Source: Candidatus Saccharibacteria bacterium CG10_big_fil_rev_8_21_14_0_10_47_8 (GTDB lineage Bacteria; Patescibacteriota; Saccharimonadia; Saccharimonadales; UBA10212). From it: 17,586 nucleotides of DNA. The position numbers and the translations under genes were made by a program. This document shows, in pieces, positions 1 to 6,550 of the stretch. The notes under the pieces were generated by a model. It did not search any database, was not told where the DNA came from, and saw only the letters and a program-made list of their open reading frames with translations. Position 1 is the first letter of the stretch. Each line of letters opens with the position of its first letter. The stretch lies in contig PFEG01000028.1 of assembly GCA_002793885.1 (NCBI GenBank), forward strand, positions 1 to 17,586, read 5' to 3'.

Positions 1-85
1 AATTAAACACCGCCTAATGTGTACGGTATGTAGTGAACCTATACAGCTTATTGTAAGAATGCCACTTTATAGATATTCTTAGTCT

Positions 86-769
86 ATGAAAAAGAACCAA
101 AAAGGCTTTAGCTTTGTCGAAGTCATGCTGGTCCTTATATTTATTACGCTTGTCGGCTTTGTTGGCTGGTATGTGTGGCACTCTAATGATAAAGATAAAA
201 CAGATAAAACGACCTCATCAGCCTCTCGGCCGACAACAGCCAAAAACGATACTGCGGTAGACCCATATGCTGGCTGGAAGACCTACTGCGATACAGAAAC
301 TAATGGATGCTTCAAGTATCCAGCAGACTGGGCTCTAGACTCTGGGCCTTCTATCAATACTCAAGTCCTAAGTCCAGAAAAAAAAGTTAAGGTGGTATAT
401 TCGACGAATTATGACTGTTTTTGTGGTCCTGATAGTTTTTACAGTGCTAGCGTAGACTCACTAGTTACCGCTAACTCATCACTAAAAGTTGTGGGAGGCT
501 ACTACACAAAGTCTAACGGCCCTATTTACTACCTGGTTGACTCATCCCTTGTTAAGCAGTATGCATTAGCTGCTGGCAAGACATCAGAAGATGTAGCCAC
601 CTTGTCAGTTACTAAAGGTTCTGCGCAACTTTCGCTTGCGGTTTACGATTCTTCGGTGGAAGAGTTAGATTCTGCTGAATTGAGCGCTCAACAAGCCAAC
701 AATTGGTTTAGCTCGTCAGATGGCACAAAAGCACTCCTCATCGCTAAATCTTTTTACTACAAGCAGTAG
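86..769 (+). CDS. Type IV pilin-like protein (pseudopilin) with PsbP-like 'YPxxW' ectodomain
   Basis: The N-terminus MKKNQKG-FSFVE matches the prepilin peptidase site: a Gly at 7, then Phe, and Glu at +5 of the mature form. A hydrophobic helix follows (about residues 8-31) carrying the block GFVGWYVWH, which is also in the pilin-like proteins at 5836 and 6551. A Ser/Thr-rich linker (about 36-60) leads to an ectodomain starting with GWKTYC...CFKYPADW. That 'W-Y...F-KYP-W' signature also opens the 5836 ectodomain, so the two are probably paralogues. Cysteines are present near residues 68, 75, 110 and 112. It would be cleaved at the inner membrane by a prepilin peptidase and either join a pilus or stay membrane-anchored. 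No Shine-Dalgarno precedes the ATG; a weak GATATT hexamer at 72-77 lies 8 bases upstream. Pilin-like nature is clear; pilus membership is inference. Confidence 0.85.
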   Translation: MKKNQKGFSFVEVMLVLIFITLVGFVGWYVWHSNDKDKTDKTTSSASRPTTAKNDTAVDPYAGWKTYCDTETNGCFKYPADWALDSGPSINTQVLSPEKKVKVVYSTNYDCFCGPDSFYSASVDSLVTANSSLKVVGGYYTKSNGPIYYLVDSSLVKQYALAAGKTSEDVATLSVTKGSAQLSLAVYDSSVEELDSAELSAQQANNWFSSSDGTKALLIAKSFYYKQ

Positions 770-856
770 ACTCATTGATTGTTATCTGTTTTAACCAGGT
801 CAATAATGCTCTGCCACTTCCCTGATGCTCCTTTTTGGTTTAGGGGGCGGTTCACA

Positions 857-862
857 TATACT
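857..862 (+). promoter_or_regulatory. -10 element of the 871 gene (leaderless type)
   Basis: TATACT lies 8 bases before the GTG at 871. There is no Shine-Dalgarno, and an alternative TTG start at 862 would overlap the hexamer itself, so transcription should begin at or just before the GTG. This is inferred from spacing only. Confidence 0.5.
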
Positions 863-870
863 TGCAAGTA

Positions 871-1407
871 GTGATAGATCTCAAGAGATTATTATTAATG
901 ATTGCCGGTGCTATAGGCGGGTTGCTTGCAGTACTTATCGTTATTGGAATTGTTTGGTTTGCATATATTTCGCCTGCCAAGGAGCGAAAGTCTATGGAAA
1001 ATGAATTAAGCAAAATCCAGTGGCCATCATCTTTTATTTATACCGGCAAACACTTTGATCCGAGCGGCTTGGATAACGACGCTATTCTTACAGCAACCTA
1101 TAGGGTAGCGGGTACCAGAGAAGAAGTTTTTAACCAGGTGGTATCTAGCCTAGGATTAAATCCTGCAGACCATCAAAACAGCAGTGATCAAGAATTGCAC
1201 GGTGTCGGCAGTCCTAAATATAAGTATCTTTACTTTCTTGAAATATCTCCTCCAGGAGAAACTATTATTGCTGGTGACCCGTGTGCTGCCGGTGGAGCCA
1301 ATGACCAGCAATACCATGAATGCGTCAATAAAGACCCAAAACGCGGTAAAAATGTACAAGCTAAATCCATAAAATTGGATCTTATTAAACGCCAAGGCAG
1401 CTACTGA
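871..1407 (+). CDS. Membrane-anchored protein of unknown function
   Basis: I do not recognise this family. The protein has about 178 residues with one N-terminal membrane segment (roughly residues 8-32, rich in Leu, Ile, Val and Gly) and a soluble extracytoplasmic part. The N-terminus has no prepilin site and no lipobox. The soluble part contains ATYRVAGTREEVFNQVVSSLG, which suggests a small alpha/beta domain, and two cysteines in DPCAAGG and YHECVNK that could pair outside the cell. I prefer the GTG at 871 to the TTG at 862, because TATACT at 857-862 would make the mRNA begin too late for the TTG. An ATG at 898 is possible but would cut into the membrane helix. The gene converges on the His-rich gene at 1465 with a 57-base gap and no obvious terminator. 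Confidence 0.7.
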   Translation: MIDLKRLLLMIAGAIGGLLAVLIVIGIVWFAYISPAKERKSMENELSKIQWPSSFIYTGKHFDPSGLDNDAILTATYRVAGTREEVFNQVVSSLGLNPADHQNSSDQELHGVGSPKYKYLYFLEISPPGETIIAGDPCAAGGANDQQYHECVNKDPKRGKNVQAKSIKLDLIKRQGSY

Positions 1408-1464
1408 AAAGGCACTCTGGCGGGATGTGCGCTAATCCTATCGGGTGTACCAAGCATAAGCATA

Positions 1465-2085
1465 TTAAAACAGGTGCTTAAAGCGGTCTGAAGTAGTCGT
1501 TGGTTTATTGCCGCTACAGCCTGCTGGGTCTTGAGCGACGTTATATTTCTGAGCAGTGGCTGGTACAGTTTTGTATTCCCTTTGCAGGGTTTGTTCGGAG
1601 CTGTTGCCAAAGTCAACTAGCAGGCGGTCCTGGTCTTTGATGACTTGTGTAGTAATGTCGGGGACTACTTTGCCATTAAGCATGAAGGTCACTTTGTCCT
1701 GCGTATTTGACTGCAGCATTCGCTCGGGCGTTTTAATAAGGTCAGGGTTGGCAATCCAGTCTATATTTTGAAAGAAGTGCCCCCAGGTCACTAAATGATC
1801 CTCAACGTGCACTACATCGCTAACATTCCCATGCATGTGTGCACGTTCCGAAGGAGTTTCGACCTTTTCTAGAGTACACGCCGTAGCTTCAGTTTCTTCG
1901 TAATATCTCAATCCCTCAAATTTCTCTCGCTGACCATTTATATAAACCACAAAGGTAGCATGGTAGTGGACCCCTTCTGGCTTATACGTAGCAAAGCGTA
2001 TGCCAAGAATAATGAGAGCACCGATTATAAGCCCCACACCTAAAAGAAACCATTTTGCTTTTATAAATTGTACGTATTTATTCAT
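1465..2085 (-). CDS. Membrane-anchored His-rich protein, candidate copper-handling factor
   Basis: The 206-residue protein has one N-terminal membrane helix (about 12-30) and then an extracytoplasmic domain with clustered metal-type ligands: H40 and H42 (HYH), H83 and H85 (HMH), H93 and H97 (HVEDH) and H103 (WGHFF). C70 and C190 are the only cysteines. The pattern HYHATFVVYING...HMHGNV...WGHFF resembles uncharacterised membrane-anchored proteins I associate with Patescibacteria; I know no assigned function. It diverges from the csoR-like gene and shares its operator, which points to copper binding or delivery at the outer face of the membrane. The start is well supported by AGAAGGAG about 6 bases upstream on the minus strand (+ strand 2092-2099). 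Copper involvement is inference from His clusters and context. Confidence 0.82.
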   Translation of the reverse strand: MNKYVQFIKAKWFLLGVGLIIGALIILGIRFATYKPEGVHYHATFVVYINGQREKFEGLRYYEETEATACTLEKVETPSERAHMHGNVSDVVHVEDHLVTWGHFFQNIDWIANPDLIKTPERMLQSNTQDKVTFMLNGKVVPDITTQVIKDQDRLLVDFGNSSEQTLQREYKTVPATAQKYNVAQDPAGCSGNKPTTTSDRFKHLF

Positions 2086-2109
2086 TTTGTACTCCTTCTA
2101 AGCCTGTTC

Positions 2110-2143
2110 TTTACATAGTACCCCCTGGGGGTATATACTGCAA
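2110..2143. promoter_or_regulatory. Divergent overlapping promoters of the copper module
   Basis: Plus strand: TTTACA (2110-2115), an 18-base spacer, then TATACT (2134-2139) six bases before the csoR ATG. Minus strand: TTGCAG (2143-2138), a 17-base spacer, then TACTAT (2120-2115) upstream of the 2085 gene. The two promoters interlock over the same 34 bases, and the palindrome at 2119-2133 lies within both spacers. The hexamers were picked by eye. Confidence 0.65.
2119..2133. promoter_or_regulatory. CsoR-type operator
   Basis: TACCCCCTGGGGGTA is a perfect inverted repeat with 7-base arms around a central T. Its G/C tract flanked by TA resembles known operators of the CsoR/RcnR family, and it lies directly upstream of a gene for such a repressor. 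Bound protein would block RNA polymerase at both divergent promoters; copper release would open both. Confidence 0.82.
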
Positions 2144-2145
2144 GT

Positions 2146-2430
2146 ATGATAGCAGATATTAAACGACGAGCGCTACACCGAGCAAAAATCCTTGAAGGTC
2201 AGATGCGTGGTATTCAAAAAATGATTGAAAAAGAAGAATACTGCATGGACATCCTGACCCAAAGCCTGGCCGTCCAAAAATCCTTAAGTTCGCTCAACAA
2301 ACTGATACTCGAGAACCACCTGCGTACCCATATTAAAGAGAATTTTAGTTCCGAATCAGAAAAAGCCAAGGAAAAAGCTGTTGAGGAGCTAATTGGCTTG
2401 TATGAGTTATCAAGCATAAGGGGAAAATAA
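2146..2430 (+). CDS. csoR: CsoR/RcnR-family metal-sensing repressor
   Basis: This 94-residue, all-helical protein belongs to the CsoR/RcnR/FrmR (DUF156) family, as shown by RAKILEGQMRGIQKMIE (13-28), the YCMDILTQ stretch and the helix ending ENHLRTH. The likely metal ligands are C33, H58 and H62. CsoR copper sensors usually have Cys-His-Cys; here the third ligand position is His, as in RcnR, but the N-terminal His of RcnR is missing. The family forms tetramers that bind DNA without metal and let go when metal binds. The operator in its own promoter implies autoregulation. TATACT lies six bases before the ATG and there is no Shine-Dalgarno, so the mRNA is probably leaderless. It heads an operon with the DUF305 gene 9 bases downstream. 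The copper assignment rests mainly on its neighbours. Confidence 0.88.
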   Translation: MIADIKRRALHRAKILEGQMRGIQKMIEKEEYCMDILTQSLAVQKSLSSLNKLILENHLRTHIKENFSSESEKAKEKAVEELIGLYELSSIRGK

Positions 2431-2439
2431 GGAGTTTTT

Positions 2440-3078
2440 ATGAAAAAGGAACCATTACTATACGTCATTATCGGATTGCTGGCAGGCATTGTGCTCACCG
2501 GGTTCTTTGCAACCTATGCCGTCAACAATAACCAACCGGGTATGATGAATATGATGGGCATAAGCAGTAATCGCATGATGAGCGGAGACATGGACCGTAA
2601 CTTTATTGAGCAGATGATCCCCCACCACGAAAGTGCTATTGCGATGGCGAAGCTAGCCCAGCAAAAATCAGCACATGCCGAAGTAAAAACACTGGCCGAT
2701 AACGTCATCACCAGCCAGACTGGCGAGATCAACAAGATGAAGCAATGGTACAAGGACTGGTACGGAACTGACGTGCCGGCGGTAACAACTACCAATATGT
2801 GGGGCGGCAGTATGATGAATAGCCAGGCCAGTACTGATAGCCTTAGCGCTGCTACCGACTTTGACAAAGCCTTCTTGTCGCAGATGATTGACCATCACCA
2901 GATGGCGGTCATGATGGCAAACATGCTCGATATTGCCACCAACCGTCCGGAAATGAAAAAGCTGGCCAGCGACATTATTTCCGCCCAGACTAAAGAAATT
3001 AACGACATGGAGTCGTGGCAACAACAGTGGGGTTACGATAGTTCATCAGGCAACATGATGAATACGATGGGACATTAA
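2440..3078 (+). CDS. DUF305 protein, two repeats, Met/His-rich, membrane-anchored
   Basis: An N-terminal membrane helix (about 6-27) anchors a 212-residue extracytoplasmic protein. It has two DUF305 repeats, each opening with the family's His pair: MIPHHESAIAMAK (H62, H63) and MIDHHQMAVMMAN (H152, H153). Each repeat ends in a TKEIN or TGEIN helix with Trp residues. Methionine-rich stretches (GMMNMMG near 35-40, MMNTMGH at the C-terminus, MMN in the linker) add soft ligands. DUF305 members such as cyanobacterial CopM bind copper outside the cytoplasm, so a copper-buffering role fits. The start has GGAG about 6 bases before the ATG at 2440. It lies 9 bases behind csoR and 17 bases before the next gene, so the three are probably one transcript. 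Confidence 0.9.
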   Translation: MKKEPLLYVIIGLLAGIVLTGFFATYAVNNNQPGMMNMMGISSNRMMSGDMDRNFIEQMIPHHESAIAMAKLAQQKSAHAEVKTLADNVITSQTGEINKMKQWYKDWYGTDVPAVTTTNMWGGSMMNSQASTDSLSAATDFDKAFLSQMIDHHQMAVMMANMLDIATNRPEMKKLASDIISAQTKEINDMESWQQQWGYDSSSGNMMNTMGH

Positions 3079-3095
3079 CAATAAAGGAGAACGTT

Positions 3096-3266
3096 ATGAA
3101 AGCGCACACCATAATCATGACAGTACTCGCTACTGCTGCGGTTATCTTAATCATTTTCGCTCCGTCGTGGAACGTCAGCAGAGGTTTTGGGTTACTGCTG
3201 CTCATTTGTCCGCTCATGATGCTTGGTATGATGTTCATGATGGGCAATAGGCACAATCGTCACTAA
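3096..3266 (+). CDS. Small two-helix membrane protein (DUF2933-like)
   Basis: A 56-residue frame with a strong Shine-Dalgarno (AAAGGAG, 3083-3089). The protein starts MKAHTIIM, has a first hydrophobic helix (about 5-23), a short SWNVSRG turn, a second helix (about 30-48) with LLLLICPLMMLGMMFMMG, and a basic/His tail ending NRHNRH. Two short helices with a CPLMML segment and a Met/His-rich end resemble DUF2933, small membrane proteins often encoded beside copper genes. The role is unknown; it might assist the ATPase or pass metal through the membrane. It is probably cotranscribed with the DUF305 gene upstream. Confidence 0.8.
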   Translation: MKAHTIIMTVLATAAVILIIFAPSWNVSRGFGLLLLICPLMMLGMMFMMGNRHNRH

Positions 3267-3276
3267 GAGGCAGAAA

Positions 3277-3351
3277 ATGAAAAGTGATAAACACTCAATT
3301 TACCAAGGGGTATGTATAAAACCTACAAACGGAATAAATAATGCCGCATGA
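3277..3351 (+). CDS. Possible 24-codon leader ORF overlapping copB
   Basis: AGAGG (3266-3270) lies 6 bases before an ATG that opens a 24-codon frame ending in TGA at 3349-3351, eleven bases inside the copB gene (ATG at 3341, other frame). The peptide starts MKSDKHSIYQG, has one Cys and no clear membrane segment. copB itself has only a weak GGA ten bases upstream, so ribosomes finishing this frame could re-initiate at copB. No homology is claimed. Confidence 0.35.
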   Translation: MKSDKHSIYQGVCIKPTNGINNAA

Positions 3352-5347
3352 ACACCAAAATCATCAGCAACATGTAGAGCATGATAAACACGCCGGTCAT
3401 TCTGCGGCCATGTTCCGCGACAAGTTCTGGCTTAGCTTACTACTGACGATTCCCGTTCTTATCTATTCAGAAAATATTCAACGTTGGCTACACTTTACGC
3501 CGCCGAGTTTTAGCGGCTCACAATATATTCCTCTTGTTTTAAGTACCATCATCTTCTTTTATGGCGGCTTAGTTTTTCTGAAAGGTGCTTTAGGTGAGTT
3601 AAAAACCCGTCGTCCTGGCATGATGACTCTAATCAGCATGGCTATCACAGTTGCCTACGTGTATAGCCTAGCTACACAGTTTATTATTTCCGGTGAAGGT
3701 TTCTTCTGGGAGCTATCGACTCTGGTGACCATCATGCTGCTTGGGCACTGGCTAGAAATGGCGTCAATCAGAAAAGCCGAAAGCGCTCTGGATGCGATTA
3801 AACAGTTACTGCCAGATAAAGCCGAAAAACTGGTTGACGGTAAGCCTCAGAAGGTTTTGGTAAGTGAACTTAAGATTGACGACTTAGTTTTGATTCGGCC
3901 TGGTGCCAGTATCCCAGTTGATGGCGTAATTACTGAGGGTACTTCGTCTGTAAACGAGGCGGCAATCACCGGTGAATCCAAACCAGTCAGTAAGAGAGTC
4001 AATGACAAAGTAGTCGCCGGTACAATCAACCAAGATGGCTCATTGACTGTTAAGGTCACTAAGCTGGGCGAGGATACAGCATTAGCCGGCATTATGCGCT
4101 TAGTTGCCGAGGCTCAAGCCTCAAAGTCCAACGTTCAAGTGTTAGCGGACAAAGCTGCCTTTATACTGACGATTATAGCTATCATTGCTGGTTTGTTAAC
4201 TTTCTTGTTCTGGGTATTTACTAAAGATGCTAGTTTTGCCCTAGAGAGATCTGTGACGGTTCTGATTATTGCTTGTCCGCATGCCCTAGGATTAGCCGTG
4301 CCGCTTGTAGTAGCAATTTCAACCGCTTTGTCTGCTCGCAATGGGCTGCTGATTCGCAAGCGCTTAGCGCTGGAGTCCGCTCGTACACTAGATTGGGTAC
4401 TTTTTGATAAAACCGGCACCCTGACTAAGGGTGAACACGGTGTAACAGACATTTGGACTACACAGGGCTACAGCAAGGATGACATACTGCGTCTTACCGC
4501 CAATCTTGAACAGAACAGTGAGCACATTGTGGGTAAAGGAATTGTTAAAAAGGCTCAAGAGAAACAGCTATCTATCGGCAAGATCACAGACTTCTCAGCT
4601 CTGCCAGGGCTAGGTGTTAGAGGGACGTTAGAAGATAGTAAGACTTACGTAGCTACTAGCCGCCGCTACATTGAAGAAAATAAACTTACAGTTCCTGGTG
4701 CGTTGGAAGACCATATAAAACAAGCTGCCAAAGATGGTAAGACGGAGGTTTACTTAATTAGGGATGATAGTGTTGTTGGCGCATTGGCATTAGCAGACGT
4801 TCTTCGTGAAGAGTCAAAACCAACGATTGCTGCTTTAAAGAGTTTGGGTATAAAAACTGCTATGATAACCGGTGATTCGGAGGATGTTGCAGCATACGTG
4901 GCAAAACAACTTGGCTTGGAGCGCTACTTTGCAGAAGTGCGGCCTGAAGACAAGGCTACCAAGGTTAAGCAACTGCAGGCAAAAGGTAAAAGCGTAGCGA
5001 TGGTAGGTGATGGTGTTAACGACGCTCCAGCACTCACTCAGGCAGATATTGGAATAGCAATAGGGGCCGGTACAGATGTAGCGATTAAATCAGCCGACAT
5101 AATCCTTGTAAAAAGCGACCCAAGGGATGTGGTCAAGGTCATCAAACTATCCAAAGCTACTTACAATAAAATGACCCAAAACCTAGTTTGGGCAACAGGC
5201 TATAACGTGGTTGCCATTCCCTTGGCGGCAGGTGTTCTTTATAAAGCTGGTATAGTGCTCGCTCCAGCCGTCGGCGCTATCTTAATGTCTGTTTCAACCA
5301 TTATTGTCGCTCTTAATGCTCAGCTGCTGAGACGCACCCAGCTCTAA
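3341..5347 (+). CDS. copB: CopB-type copper-exporting P1B ATPase (CPH motif)
   Basis: A 668-residue heavy-metal P-type ATPase. The N-terminus carries seven His in the first 20 residues (3, 5, 8, 11, 14, 17, 20), replacing the usual HMA domain. Two early helices lead to GHWLEM. The actuator domain has the TGES motif in AAITGESKP. The metal site in TM6 is CPH (C312-P313-H314), typical of the P1B-3/CopB group rather than CPC CopA. The phosphorylation loop DKTGTLT has its Asp at 356, MITGD follows, and the hinge GDGVNDAP has D557 and D561. Two final helices end near MSVSTIIVALNAQ. All catalytic motifs are intact. It should pump copper (Cu(II) or Cu(I)) or silver out of the cytoplasm. An in-frame TAA at 3335 fixes the start at or after 3341. 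It is the last gene of the module. Confidence 0.95.
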   Translation: MPHEHQNHQQHVEHDKHAGHSAAMFRDKFWLSLLLTIPVLIYSENIQRWLHFTPPSFSGSQYIPLVLSTIIFFYGGLVFLKGALGELKTRRPGMMTLISMAITVAYVYSLATQFIISGEGFFWELSTLVTIMLLGHWLEMASIRKAESALDAIKQLLPDKAEKLVDGKPQKVLVSELKIDDLVLIRPGASIPVDGVITEGTSSVNEAAITGESKPVSKRVNDKVVAGTINQDGSLTVKVTKLGEDTALAGIMRLVAEAQASKSNVQVLADKAAFILTIIAIIAGLLTFLFWVFTKDASFALERSVTVLIIACPHALGLAVPLVVAISTALSARNGLLIRKRLALESARTLDWVLFDKTGTLTKGEHGVTDIWTTQGYSKDDILRLTANLEQNSEHIVGKGIVKKAQEKQLSIGKITDFSALPGLGVRGTLEDSKTYVATSRRYIEENKLTVPGALEDHIKQAAKDGKTEVYLIRDDSVVGALALADVLREESKPTIAALKSLGIKTAMITGDSEDVAAYVAKQLGLERYFAEVRPEDKATKVKQLQAKGKSVAMVGDGVNDAPALTQADIGIAIGAGTDVAIKSADIILVKSDPRDVVKVIKLSKATYNKMTQNLVWATGYNVVAIPLAAGVLYKAGIVLAPAVGAILMSVSTIIVALNAQLLRRTQL

Positions 5348-5409
5348 GACCTCTAAGTAGAATGGGCCTAACCTCGTTCAGTGTGCTGTACTACACTTAT
5401 AAACATTAT

Positions 5410-5433
5410 AAAGAGGTTATTAGCCTCTTTTGT
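5410..5433 (+). terminator. Probable terminator after copB
   Basis: AAAGAGG (5410-5416), a 7-base loop, CCTCTTT (5424-5430), then T and a short T-rich run. The stem is perfect but only 7 bp and the T tract is short. The element abuts the extended -10 of the next gene, so it could instead, or also, be an operator for that gene. Confidence 0.5.
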
Positions 5434-5439
5434 TATGAT
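5431..5439 (+). promoter_or_regulatory. Extended -10 of phhB (leaderless type)
   Basis: TGTTATGAT fits the extended -10 form TGnTATnAT and ends six bases before the ATG at 5446. No Shine-Dalgarno is present. This spacing argues for a start at 5446 rather than at the ATG at 5362, which lies upstream of the promoter. Confidence 0.6.
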
Positions 5440-5445
5440 GAATAT

Positions 5446-5748
5446 ATGAAAAGGCTGGCCAAAGAGGAGATAAAAAATCGTCTTAGCCAAGTATCGGGCT
5501 GGCGTGTTGAACAAGGCAGTCTTTGTAAAGATTTTATCTTTAAAGACTTTACGACAGCATTTAGTTTCATGGCAGAGGCAGCTAAAGAGGCAGAAAAAAT
5601 CAACCACCATCCCGATTGGTCAAATTCGTACAACAAAGTTTCGATACGCCTCACAACTCACTCGGCAGGTGGGCTTACCGATAATGATTTCAGCCTAGCC
5701 CGTTTAGCTAACGAAGCTGCCCAAAAACTACAGAGGACTACAGGGTGA
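5446..5748 (+). CDS. phhB: Pterin-4a-carbinolamine dehydratase (PCD/DCoH family)
   Basis: This 100-residue protein shows the family signature EKINHHPDWSNSYNKVSIRLTTH..GGLTDND. The active-site His residues are H54, H55 and H72, with P56 and W58 nearby. The length is normal. The enzyme dehydrates 4a-hydroxytetrahydrobiopterin, regenerating pterin cofactor for aromatic amino acid hydroxylases; no hydroxylase or pterin gene is in this window. Many bacteria keep PCD without a known hydroxylase, so the true substrate may differ. An ATG 28 codons upstream is in frame, but the added residues are not family-like and would begin before the promoter. The TGA stop lies inside the palindrome at 5739-5757. 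It sits between the copper module and the pilin pair with no clear functional link. Confidence 0.9.
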   Translation: MKRLAKEEIKNRLSQVSGWRVEQGSLCKDFIFKDFTTAFSFMAEAAKEAEKINHHPDWSNSYNKVSIRLTTHSAGGLTDNDFSLARLANEAAQKLQRTTG

Positions 5749-5757
5749 CACCCTGTA
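5739..5757. repeat. Intergenic palindrome, copy 1
   Basis: Arms TACAGGGTG and CACCCTGTA flank one central A, and the element is followed by AATA. The phhB stop codon TGA uses the centre. It closely matches the copy at 7639-7659 and resembles the one at 16755-16779. It could fold as an RNA hairpin and end phhB transcription, though no T tract follows. Confidence 0.8.
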
Positions 5758-5802
5758 AATAATTGAACGCCTCGATTCCCTATACTAGCTTAAGCATTAT
5801 GG

Positions 5803-5811
5803 TGGTATGAT
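5803..5811 (+). promoter_or_regulatory. Extended -10 of the pilin pair
   Basis: TGGTATGAT matches the extended -10 form. A start near 5818 would leave a leader of about 18 bases containing AAGGGG (5821-5826), so this transcript has a short leader with a Shine-Dalgarno, unlike phhB. Confidence 0.5.
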
Positions 5812-5835
5812 GATGCAATAAAGGGGTTTACTAAA

Positions 5836-6534
5836 ATGGCCAAAGACAAGGGTAAAAAAGAAAAGAAAAAACCGAAAAAGCAGCAGGGTTTCACACTGGT
5901 TGAGGGTCTTTTAATATTGGTTATCGTAGGAGTTCTTGGTTTTGTAGGCTGGTATGTGTGGCATGCAAAGAATAATACCGAAAAAACCCTTCAGGATACC
6001 GTCCAATCGCAGGGAACCGTAAGTAAAATCGCAAAAAAACCTTCTTCCACTCTACAAAAAACAGATCCTACCGCAGATTGGACCGCATATTCAGACAAAG
6101 CCGGAAATTTTTCGCTTAAGTATCCTAAAAGCTGGGTAACTGCCACTAACCCTGAGCTTTGTAGCGAAGGCATCCTATTACTCGGCGCCAACACTGCCTC
6201 TGTCGGAAAATGCGCCTCGGAAGGCTTTGGACAAATAGCAGTTACTTCCAACGAGGGAGATTATAGCTCAGATTCAAACTTTTCGAGCGGTTATGTGCAG
6301 GTAACTAAAAGTTCGGTAACAGTGGATAGTGTGGCAGGAGTAAAAGAATCAGGTATTGCCTCCGGGCAAGAAGCCGGACTGGGCTCTCTAGACGATGGTG
6401 TAAAGGTCGTTGAGTACACTTTTTATACCAATGGGAAAACTTATAAAGCTACCTACACCCAGGAGCCTTCTTACCCTGATGCTTTGTCAGACTTTAACCT
6501 GATGGTCACTCAGACACTCAAGTTCCATTCCTAA
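5836..6534 (+). CDS. Type IV pilin-like protein with PsbP-like 'YPxxW' ectodomain
   Basis: A long, very basic leader (MAKDKGKKEKKKPKKQQG, 18 residues) precedes the cleavage-site sequence G-FTLVE, with Glu at +5 of the mature protein. The helix ILVIVGVLGFVGWYVWH (about 26-43) matches the 86 and 6551 proteins. After a linker the ectodomain opens with ADWTAYSDKAGNFSLKYPKSW, the same 'W-Y...F-KYP-W' opening as the 86 protein, and continues with beta-rich sequence to residue 232. Two cysteines (in PELCSEG and VGKCASEG) may form a disulfide. The AAGGGG Shine-Dalgarno is 9 bases from the ATG. It is followed after 16 bases by another pilin-like gene, so the two form an operon. The role in a pilus or as an anchored surface protein is not determined. 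Confidence 0.87.
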   Translation: MAKDKGKKEKKKPKKQQGFTLVEGLLILVIVGVLGFVGWYVWHAKNNTEKTLQDTVQSQGTVSKIAKKPSSTLQKTDPTADWTAYSDKAGNFSLKYPKSWVTATNPELCSEGILLLGANTASVGKCASEGFGQIAVTSNEGDYSSDSNFSSGYVQVTKSSVTVDSVAGVKESGIASGQEAGLGSLDDGVKVVEYTFYTNGKTYKATYTQEPSYPDALSDFNLMVTQTLKFHS

Positions 6535-6550
6535 AGGAGGATTTACTAAA

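Noticed and set aside
1184..2498. Several frames opposite or overlapping the 871, 1465, csoR and DUF305 genes
   Set aside because: All lie entirely within better supported genes, with Cys/Arg/Ser-rich sequence typical of shadow frames.
5362..5445. Upstream in-frame start of the pterin dehydratase
   Set aside because: The added 28 residues are unlike the family and include the hairpin and the -10 element.
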